NCBI GenBank assembly: GCA_010672185.1 | Contig: JAAHHL010000092.1 | Location: forward strand, 1-13,168 | DNA: 13,168 bases | Source: Caldora sp. SIO3E6 | GTDB lineage: Bacteria > Cyanobacteriota > Cyanobacteriia > Cyanobacteriales > Coleofasciculaceae | Reading direction: 5' to 3' | In this document: piece after piece, positions 1 to 5,390 of the stretch | How the letters are laid out: every line of letters begins with the position of its first letter | How positions within the stretch are numbered: the stretch's first letter is position 1 | Notes under the pieces: model-generated | What the model was told of the DNA's origin: nothing | The model's database searches: none | The model's input: the letters and a program-made list of their open reading frames with translations, nothing else | Translations under genes and position numbers: made by a program

Positions 1-1207
1 CCTCGCACATAGTAAAGACTTCTTCAAATTGGTCGATTACCATGACAATGGGCAACCCCCCTCTATCCCCCCTCATAGGGGGGAAGACAGAGGATGAAAC
101 TTTTTCTTCACAGAAAGGGGAGTCAAAAAGCCCCTCCCCTTCGAGGGGAGGGGTTGGGGAGGGGTTCTTCCCTATAGCTTCCTTAAGACTATCCAGAGGA
201 TGTTCTTGCGGGGTGAAGGGTTCGATTTCAATCCAGCGATCGCTCCCAGGAATTTCCTGTCCTAACTTGAGCTGATACAATAATCCTGCCCGCAATAAGG
301 AAGACTTGCCACTTCCGGAAGCACCCAAAACCACCAAAAAACGGTGTCCTTGCTTAACTTGTGTAATCAGCTTCTGGGTTAGGGCACTCCGTCCACAAAA
401 CACCTGTGCATCCTCTGGCTGCCGGGTAAAGTAAGACAAAGAACGATAGGGACAAGTATTGCGCACCTGTCTTTTACCGGATTTTGTCGTCAGCAGAATT
501 GCCTTGTCGGAATTCTTAATTAAGGGGCGCTGAGAAGTTTGCGCCATCTGCTTGGTGATAAAATCTTGTAACTGGTGACTGGTAACAAAGCCATCGGGGG
601 AATTTTCCGGGTTTAATCCTTTTCGTAGGGTCTTTGTCAATAAACCCTGCTCATTGGAGATTTCCAACCCCGGTTCATAGGAACGAGTCGCCGTAATCAA
701 GCAGAAATCTTTATTGGTTGGCAAGAATTTCATTAATTCCCCGCTAAAACAACAGTCAAGCCAAACAATCACCCGTTTGACACGACTTTGTTGCAATTGT
801 TCCCCCAACCAACTTAAAGCCAACCCATACTCTCCCATTTGGGGAAACACATCGCTAGTGGCTAAAAATACCTCATCCTTACCATCAATGTTTTGATGCC
901 AGCCATGTCCTGAAAAGAAGAATAGCGCTGTTTCCGGTGGTTCGTTGGGAGGCGGCGGGTTAAGGAGATTGATCAGTGCCTCTTGTAATTCCTTGAGTTT
1001 TACCAATCCTGTGGGATGGATTTGAGCCTCCCCTTTGCCATCCAGTTGCTGCGGCAAACGCTGAACACGGAAGGGTTGATAACCATATTCTCTCAGGTGT
1101 ACAGCAATATCTTCTGCATCCTTTGCCGCTGCCTTCAAGTCCTGAAGGGTTGTCATTTGAGGATAGCGATTAATCCCAACTACAAGGGCTTCCCATTCCG
1201 AAGTCAT
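1..1207 (-). CDS. Caspase-like (C14) protease fused to a P-loop NTPase, partial
   Basis: The minus-strand frame is open from an ATG at 1207 to the left edge, giving 402 residues with the C-terminus missing. The N-terminal 250 or so residues look like a caspase/metacaspase (peptidase C14) domain. It opens with EALVVGINRYP, has the catalytic histidine in FFFSGHGW (His101), and the catalytic cysteine in WLDCCFSGE (Cys153, aligning with the DxCxSG form). A second domain follows, with Walker A GASGSGKSS at 295-303 and a Walker B-like VIDQFEEVF whose Asp is 392, typical of STAND-type ATPases. Such fusions are known in filamentous cyanobacteria as signalling or cell-death proteases in which NTP binding controls the protease; that role is inferred here. 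The C-terminal sensor repeats often seen in the family (WD40, TPR) would lie outside the window. AGG and GAAG lie just upstream of the ATG. Residues about 348-386 are translated from inserted palindromic repeats. The gene is divergent from the two plus-strand genes beginning at 1733. Confidence 0.88.
   Translation of the reverse strand, partial: MTSEWEALVVGINRYPQMTTLQDLKAAAKDAEDIAVHLREYGYQPFRVQRLPQQLDGKGEAQIHPTGLVKLKELQEALINLLNPPPPNEPPETALFFFSGHGWHQNIDGKDEVFLATSDVFPQMGEYGLALSWLGEQLQQSRVKRVIVWLDCCFSGELMKFLPTNKDFCLITATRSYEPGLEISNEQGLLTKTLRKGLNPENSPDGFVTSHQLQDFITKQMAQTSQRPLIKNSDKAILLTTKSGKRQVRNTCPYRSLSYFTRQPEDAQVFCGRSALTQKLITQVKQGHRFLVVLGASGSGKSSLLRAGLLYQLKLGQEIPGSDRWIEIEPFTPQEHPLDSLKEAIGKNPSPTPPLEGEGLFDSPFCEEKVSSSVFPPMRGDRGGLPIVMVIDQFEEVFTMCE
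66..84. repeat. G/C-run hairpin inside the protease gene
   Basis: TCCCCCCT (66-73) and AGGGGGGA (77-84) form an 8-bp stem around the loop CAT. The sequence is read in frame through the ATPase domain (around Pro376-Asp381 of the minus-strand protein), just before Walker B. It looks like a dispersed cyanobacterial palindrome that landed inside the coding sequence without breaking the frame. Confidence 0.7.
131..166. repeat. Palindromic repeat inserted in frame in the protease gene
   Basis: CCCCTCCCCT (131-140) pairs perfectly with AGGGGAGGGG (144-153) around a TCG loop, followed by another GGGGAGGGG at 156-164. On the minus strand it encodes a low-complexity NPSPTPPLEGEG stretch (residues 348-359) between the ATPase Walker A and Walker B motifs. 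The composition is unlike the flanking protein, and the frame is preserved. Confidence 0.75.
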
Positions 1208-1343
1208 TTTCTTCAACCTGCTGGAGACTCTCTTGATTTACACCCGTCGTTACAGCACGAGAATTGGTAAATTATGGGGGTCAATCTTAAAGTTTAATAT
1301 AATAGCTTCAGATAAGTTTATTGCTCTATAGCATTTCTCCTAT

Positions 1344-1640
1344 TTTATGAGGTAAACTGCTCAACCTCAAAGTCCCCCTTTCCAAGGAAGATTTATGAGG
1401 TGAACTGCTCAACCTCAAAGTCCCCCTTTCCAAGGAAGATTTATGAGGTGAACTGCTCAACCTCAAAGTCCCCCTTTCCAAGGAAGATTTATGAGGTGAA
1501 CTGCTCAACCTCAAAGTCCCCCTTTCCAAAGAAGATTTATGAGGTAAACTGCTCAACCTCAAAGTCCCCCTTTCCAAAGAAGATTTATGAGGTGAACTGC
1601 TCAACCTCAAAGTCCCCCTTTCCAAGGGGGATTTAGGGGG
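1344..1640. repeat. Six-copy 48-bp tandem repeat
   Basis: Six direct units of exactly 48 bp start at 1344, 1392, 1440, 1488, 1536 and 1584. They differ at only two or three positions: GGTAAAC or GGTGAAC early in the unit, and CCAAGG or CCAAAG near its end. Each unit contains GAGGT...ACCTC, a short stem with a 10-nt loop, and CAAAGTCCCCCTTTCC. The last unit runs into AAGGGGGATTTAGGGGG, completing the dispersed palindrome also seen at 3721-3753. This suggests the array grew by amplifying a half-copy of that element. Because 48 is a multiple of three, both strands carry open frames of 16-residue repeats, which I read as by-products. The array fills most of the gap between the divergent protease and 150-residue genes. 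Confidence 0.93.
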
Positions 1641-1695
1641 ATAAAGATGTACCTAACAAGTCGTAGGATTGCTATATTTCCGTTTTTAACAGTTT

Positions 1696-1727
1696 TTGAT
1701 TCCAAATATCCTTGCCATTTATATAAT
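1696..1727 (+). promoter_or_regulatory. Possible promoter of the 150-residue gene
   Basis: A perfect -10 hexamer TATAAT lies at 1722-1727. TTGATT at 1696-1701 is the only -35-like element, and its 20-bp spacer is longer than usual. The -10 is only 5 bp from the ATG at 1733, so transcription from it would start at or next to the start codon. It would give a leaderless message, or a short leader if Met5 (1745) is the real start. Confidence 0.3.
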
Positions 1728-1732
1728 AGCCT

Positions 1733-2185
1733 ATGAACAACCAAATGGACACAACTATCTTAGCGTTCCTCCTTGCCCTCCAAGAGTTAGACACACCACT
1801 GAGTCAGGAAGAAAAGAATACTTTAAAAGAGATTGGCGATCAACTCGATGCTCGACCAGAAGCTTGGGAAAGCTTTACTGAACCGCTTTTAGTCACAATG
1901 ATTACCTCTAACCCGCTATTAAATCAATATTACCATTTGTATAAATCAAAGCTAGAACGTCTGGAAAATATACCGAGCGAACTATTACCAACAGCCAGAG
2001 AAATCGTAGAATTAGAAAGCAGCGATACTGGCGCAATCACCAGAGGGTTTAAACCTCAAACGGAAGTAACAGGATACAACCAACAAATTAATAATACAGT
2101 CATTGTTATTAGTCGCTCTCAAAAACCCGAAGAAACCGCAAAAAAATTAAGCTTCCCTGAAAAACTCAAACAGATTTTAGGCTAA
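1733..2185 (+). CDS. Unknown 150-residue protein beside the caspase-ATPase gene
   Basis: I do not recognise the family. Residues 1-95 look largely helical, with two amphipathic segments (about 8-40 and 48-78) and many acidic residues. After a break around ITRGFKPQ comes a short probable beta-strand region, TGYNQQINNTVIVIS (about 113-127), then a basic helix ending LKQILG. A small helical domain followed by a short hydrophobic strand recalls the adaptor or effector-associated proteins coded beside cyanobacterial caspase and STAND ATPase genes, but I see no diagnostic motif. There is no signal peptide or membrane segment. No clear Shine-Dalgarno precedes the ATG; Met5 is an alternative start. 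It is followed 122 bp later, same strand, by the 451-residue membrane protein. Confidence 0.7.
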   Translation: MNNQMDTTILAFLLALQELDTPLSQEEKNTLKEIGDQLDARPEAWESFTEPLLVTMITSNPLLNQYYHLYKSKLERLENIPSELLPTAREIVELESSDTGAITRGFKPQTEVTGYNQQINNTVIVISRSQKPEETAKKLSFPEKLKQILG

Positions 2186-2200
2186 TTTTTTCGAGGGGTT

Positions 2201-2260
2201 AGATTCCCGACTTCTTAAAGAAGTCGGGAATCTGGGAAATTTGGGAGAAGTCGGGAATCT
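2201..2260. repeat. Strong hairpin with a duplicated 3' arm
   Basis: AGATTCCCGACTTCT (2201-2215) pairs perfectly with AGAAGTCGGGAATCT (2219-2233), a 15-bp stem with a 3-nt loop. The identical 3' arm recurs at 2246-2260, so the 5' arm could pair with either copy. It lies between the 150- and 451-residue genes. There is no U-run straight after the stem, so it is not a classical intrinsic terminator. It resembles a dispersed palindromic repeat and could act in mRNA processing or partial termination. Confidence 0.8.
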
Positions 2261-2307
2261 AGGGGAATATGGGAAGGCAATCAGTTTAATTGAAATGATT
2301 TCAGCTT

Positions 2308-3663
2308 ATGAGAGAACTTGTTTATCCAACTCTCGATCTATTTTTGTATGATTTAAAGGAGGCTCTCAATATTACCGATGAGGCCACCCAGAAAAATCAA
2401 GAGATTTTTACCCAAAAATTACCTCCCAATATCACAATTGTAGATTCAGCTAGGGAAGCAGAATATCTGGAGCTACTCCCCCAAAAAACAGAAGATTTTC
2501 AAACCGATCAGCTAGAAGGTTACTATTACCCTGTCCGCCTTAACGATACCTACGGCTTGCAAATTAACTGTTCAGTCAACAATCTAACAGAACCTCAACC
2601 CGTTGAATCTTTTAGCATTCTCAAATCTCAAATAGAATCCCGATTAAACGAACAACCGATAACCCTAGGTCAAGCTTGGCTGCTCTCTGGTTGGTTACCA
2701 GAAAATGCTACTCAAACGCCCCAAGAATTGGCTCAAGATTGTTATCAAGCGTTTTGTAAAGATAGCAATTGGCAGGATGCTCTTCAAGGGGAAGGTTCCT
2801 TTTGTGACGGCAAGATTTTTCAACTCTGGCAACCGGAAAAGGAGGCAGAACCTACCCCTAACCCCTCCAAGGAGGCAGAACCCACCCCTAACCCCTCCAA
2901 GGAGGGGAACTGGAGGGAGAGGGCTCTGATCCTGATTGCCATTTATCCTAATTTAGAAAGTGCCCAACAATCTGCTAATTTTTATCCAGATTGGCTGGGA
3001 TTGTTCAGTTATTATAGTAAAATCAAATGGGCTTATGCTCAAAGTCGTTTAATTAAGCAAAATATTTTTGGTTATTATAAGAAGATTGAAAGCGATCGCC
3101 AAAAACTTCCCCTGCACAATCCCCAATCAATTGGTAATCAATTCACAGAGTTAAAAAACAGCCTTGACGCTATTCAACAAGACATCAAGGAATACAGGGC
3201 TGATTTATTAGGACTCGCCTTTCAAAAACAAGTTATTGATATTAATCTCACCAACTATCAAACCCGTTTAGAGATTATTAGAAAAAAACTGGATACCGAT
3301 AGCCAGTTAGATTTTCTGGAGCAATTTAGCGATTTGGTGATCCAAAAATATCTGGTTCAAATCGACAAGGATTCAGAAAATATACAACTTGGGTTTCGAC
3401 TCTTAGAAGACAACATCAATGCAGTACGCAGTCGCATCGAACTCGCCAAAGCTGAACGCGATCGCAATTTTAAAGAATTCGTTGCTGTCGTCGGTTCTGG
3501 AATCGCCGGAGTTTCCTTTGCTCCAGCCGATAAAAATTGTGACCCGATATTTGGCAAAAACGCAGTACCCTGCAAATTCCCCGTCCTCTTTAACCTTGTA
3601 GTCTTTATCATTGTTGCGGCTATGACTTGGTTGATTAGGAAACAATGGAAGCGATCGTCTTGA
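2308..3663 (+). CDS. Unknown coiled-coil protein with C-terminal two-helix membrane anchor
   Basis: This 451-residue protein has no family name I can assign. An N-terminal cytosolic-looking domain (1-175, opening RELVYPTLDLFLYDLKEAL) is followed by a repeat-derived insert at 179-200. A short IAIYPN strand region comes next, then a long charged helical stretch with coiled-coil character (about 245-390). It ends with two hydrophobic segments: a weak one at about 391-406 (FVAVVGSGIAGVSFAP) and a strong one at 426-443. A short loop with two cysteines (Cys411, Cys422) joins them, and RKQWKRSS closes the chain, suggesting a cytoplasmic C-terminus. Long helix, TM, short loop, TM is CorA-like topology, but the GMN signature is absent. 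It lies 122 bp after the 150-residue gene in the same direction, beside the divergent caspase-ATPase. A membrane effector or docking role is inference. No good ribosome-binding site precedes the ATG. Confidence 0.78.
   Translation: MRELVYPTLDLFLYDLKEALNITDEATQKNQEIFTQKLPPNITIVDSAREAEYLELLPQKTEDFQTDQLEGYYYPVRLNDTYGLQINCSVNNLTEPQPVESFSILKSQIESRLNEQPITLGQAWLLSGWLPENATQTPQELAQDCYQAFCKDSNWQDALQGEGSFCDGKIFQLWQPEKEAEPTPNPSKEAEPTPNPSKEGNWRERALILIAIYPNLESAQQSANFYPDWLGLFSYYSKIKWAYAQSRLIKQNIFGYYKKIESDRQKLPLHNPQSIGNQFTELKNSLDAIQQDIKEYRADLLGLAFQKQVIDINLTNYQTRLEIIRKKLDTDSQLDFLEQFSDLVIQKYLVQIDKDSENIQLGFRLLEDNINAVRSRIELAKAERDRNFKEFVAVVGSGIAGVSFAPADKNCDPIFGKNAVPCKFPVLFNLVVFIIVAAMTWLIRKQWKRSS
2841..2910. repeat. 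In-frame 30-bp tandem duplication within the 451-residue gene
   Basis: Two 30-bp units (2841-2870 and 2871-2900) differ at one base, T or C in CC(T/C)ACCCC, and are followed by a partial GGAGGGG. Each encodes EAEPTPNPSK (residues 179-188 and 189-198). CCCCTAACCCCTCCAAGGAGG is a common cyanobacterial dispersed repeat core, so this looks like a repeat inserted and then duplicated between two conserved parts of the protein. Confidence 0.85.
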
Positions 3664-3720
3664 GGCAGGAGGCAGAAGTCATACCCAATCCGCTTGGTGT
3701 TGAGTACGTGACAAATAATT

Positions 3721-3753
3721 CAAAGTCCCCCAGAATTGGGGGATTTAGGGGGC
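3721..3753. repeat. Dispersed GTCCCCC...GGGGGATTTAGGGGG palindrome
   Basis: TCCCCCAGAATTGGGGGA at 3726-3743 is an inverted repeat with a stem of about 7 bp plus a wobble pair. It is flanked by CAAAG and TTTAGGGGG. The same module ends the 48-bp tandem array at 1608-1640. It sits between the converging 451-residue gene and cobK, where it could serve as a bidirectional transcription barrier, although no U-run is present. Confidence 0.75.
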
Positions 3754-3763
3754 TAAGTAACAT

Positions 3764-4546
3764 TTACCCCTGCACCTGATTCCGGCAAAATGCCAATGCC
3801 TCTGCTAAATCACTAGTTTGCTGGGGATACTCTAATACTGGACGAGTAATTACGACTAAGGGAATCCCTAACTCTGCTGCTACCTCTCGCTTCACCTCCT
3901 CTCCTCCAGCTACCCCAGAAGCCTTCGTCACCACTAGAGATATATCCCAGTGACGCCAAAGCGCCTTCTCCAAGATCGCAGGTACAGGGGGACGCAGGGC
4001 AATAATCCTCTCTGATTTGAATCCCGCAGCGATCGCAGTTTCCAGAGATGTCGCAGTAGGCAAAATCCTGGTAAATAGGGTAGATTTGTCTTGCCAGTAA
4101 CTGAACAGAGGTAAGGCTTTGCAACCGATAGTTAACAGTACCCGTTGCTGCTGTAGGTAGTTACCTGCCAGGAGAGTATCAAAACTATCAAGGGAAATTA
4201 CTGATGAATTATCGGCTTGAGCCTGCACCGCTAGACGTTCAAATCTTAGATAGGGGAGTTGTTGCTCCTCTGCTGCTCTCATCGCCATCTGAGAAATTTC
4301 CACTGCATAAGGATGAGAGGCGTCTACAATAGCAGCAATCTGCTGCTGCTGACAAAACTGCCATAGCTGCTGAGCATCCAAACGCCCCACCAGCACCTGT
4401 AATTTTGTAGTTTGGGGATAAAGTGCCTCAGCAGCTTTTGTAGTTACAGTCACCGTGCAAGGTAACCCCAAGGATGCGATCGCACGAGCCAAAGCTGCAC
4501 TCTCAGTCGTACCACCAATCAGCCAGAGACGTTTACTAATATCCAA
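3764..4546 (-). CDS. cobK: Precorrin-6A / cobalt-precorrin-6A reductase
   Basis: This cytosolic enzyme reduces the corrin ring of precorrin-6A (or its cobalt form) with NADPH in cobalamin biosynthesis. The 260-residue length fits the CobK/CbiJ family. Visible family features are the N-terminal nucleotide-binding LIGGTTES (8-16), the central DASHPYA, TIGCKAL in the middle, and the C-terminal TKASGVAGGEEVK phosphate/NADP-binding segment. The start is TTG at 4546: an in-frame TAG lies four codons upstream, GGAG precedes the TTG by 4 nt, and no better start lies nearby. No other cobalamin genes are in the window, so it stands alone, as scattered cob genes often do in cyanobacteria. Two HIP1 octamers fall inside it. 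A composite octamer repeat begins about 43 bp upstream of the start. Confidence 0.93.
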   Translation of the reverse strand: MDISKRLWLIGGTTESAALARAIASLGLPCTVTVTTKAAEALYPQTTKLQVLVGRLDAQQLWQFCQQQQIAAIVDASHPYAVEISQMAMRAAEEQQLPYLRFERLAVQAQADNSSVISLDSFDTLLAGNYLQQQRVLLTIGCKALPLFSYWQDKSTLFTRILPTATSLETAIAAGFKSERIIALRPPVPAILEKALWRHWDISLVVTKASGVAGGEEVKREVAAELGIPLVVITRPVLEYPQQTSDLAEALAFCRNQVQG

Positions 4547-4585
4547 ATAACTCCACTAAAGAGCAACGATAGGATGATCCTTTGA

Positions 4586-4676
4586 TACGGGTGAACAAAA
4601 TTTTCGTGGGATTTCATTTCTCCGTGTCTCCGTGTCTCCGTGTCCCCGCGTCCCCGCGTCCCCGCGTCTCCGTGTC
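4586..4676 (+). repeat. Composite dispersed repeat with seven octamers
   Basis: Seven tandem 8-bp units (4621-4676) follow the pattern TCCGTGTC x3, CCCGCGTC x3, TCCGTGTC. They are preceded at about 4589-4620 by GGGTGAACAAAATTTTCGTG and GGATTTCATTTC. The same flank plus octamers occurs inverted at 12403-12468, so flank and octamers form one dispersed element rather than a chance microsatellite. It lies upstream of cobK. Confidence 0.88.
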
Positions 4677-4710
4677 AGTCCTAACCAGGGGTCTTCAACC
4701 TAACATGATA

Positions 4711-4905
4711 TTACCTCCCCTTTAAAGCTTTAGTAAAGTTTTGGCGATAGGACTTATTCGTGATAATCAATACAGGCCACAACAGAGATAAAGTAATGCG
4801 ATTGGGCAAACTGCGGGAAAAGTTAGTCCGCTCAAACCCTTTCCAGAACTTCCAGGCACCGTAGCCATAAATTCCGAACATAACCAACAAAATCAATGGT
4901 TTCAT
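4711..4905 (-). CDS. Small conserved-type membrane protein, 64 residues
   Basis: A 64-residue protein opens with a hydrophobic segment (about 3-20, LILLVMFGIYGYGAWKFW). A basic stretch follows, then a second short hydrophobic stretch at about 40-48 (LSLLWPVLII), and a very basic tail (NKSYRQNFTKALKGR). This suggests one or two membrane passes with a positively charged cytoplasmic end. It resembles short proteins recurring in cyanobacteria, but I know no function. A GGGGG run about 10 nt upstream of the ATG is only a weak ribosome-binding site. It is divergent from the guanylyltransferase gene and followed on its own strand by the octamer repeat and cobK. Confidence 0.6.
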   Translation of the reverse strand: MKPLILLVMFGIYGYGAWKFWKGFERTNFSRSLPNRITLSLLWPVLIITNKSYRQNFTKALKGR

Positions 4906-5390
4906 CTAAACAACCCCCAAAAACACGGACTAGATCCATTTTGCCGAAGCTTTGCAATAGACAATTGCTTGATATATTGTCCTTACTCAAGATTTTAAGA
5001 TAGTTTGCTGGAAGGATGTCATTTTTAGTAGACTAGTTCGAGAAACCTAGATGTAGCGCGGTTAATTAAAGTAAAGTTTTTTTCTCTTTCCTTATTCTTA
5101 ATCTCAAGATTACCATGATCAGTTAATTATAGCGATACCAAAGCTCCAGTCCCAGAGAATCACTTCTCAAAATTGACAATTAGTCAATCTCCCTAGGACT
5201 TATCTCTTGGGTCTTAGGTATTTTTACTAACAATCTGTATCATTGATTAATAGTAAGATTAGAGCCTTTGTGTCAACTCACCTCCTATAGAAGCACCTCA
5301 AAGCTTTACAATTGTTAAGAGACTATAAAAAGCACGCGGAACGTAAATTATTGCGAGACCACTCCGTGAAGAGTATAACTAGGAGGAATT
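4906..5390. other. 485-bp intergenic region between divergent genes
   Basis: I see no gene here. The stretch is AT-rich and must hold the promoters of the 64-residue gene and the guanylyltransferase fusion. The one clear structure is an inverted repeat, ATTGAC-N5-GTCAAT, at 5172-5188, which could be a small operator. TTTACA at 5305-5310 and TATAAA at 5324-5329 are only 13 bp apart, too close for a convincing sigma-70 pair. Confidence 0.5.
5381..5386 (+). promoter_or_regulatory. Strong Shine-Dalgarno of the guanylyltransferase gene
   Basis: AGGAGG lies four bases before the ATG at 5391. It is the only canonical ribosome-binding site in the window and fixes the start of the 846-residue protein. 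Confidence 0.85.

Noticed and set aside
42..1270. Plus-strand frames at 42-275, 714-896 and 1016-1270
   Set aside because: They are antisense to the caspase-ATPase coding sequence, which has clear catalytic motifs through the same DNA.
1326..1636. Open frames on both strands encoding 16-residue repeats (for example LERGTLRLSSSPHKSS)
   Set aside because: They arise because the 48-bp tandem unit is a multiple of three and has no stop in these frames. No ribosome-binding site or non-repeat domain supports translation.
1344..1640. CRISPR array
   Set aside because: The 48-bp units are contiguous and nearly identical with no unique spacers, and no cas genes are present.
2201..2233. Intrinsic terminator of the 150-residue gene
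   Set aside because: The stem is strong but is followed by GGGAAATTTGGG rather than a T-run, and a duplicated arm points to a dispersed repeat.
3357..3645. Minus-strand and shifted frames within the 451-residue gene
   Set aside because: They overlap the membrane-tail coding sequence in other frames and have no domain features of their own.
5305..5329. Sigma-70 promoter TTTACA / TATAAA before the guanylyltransferase gene
   Set aside because: The spacer is only 13 bp, too short for a normal promoter.
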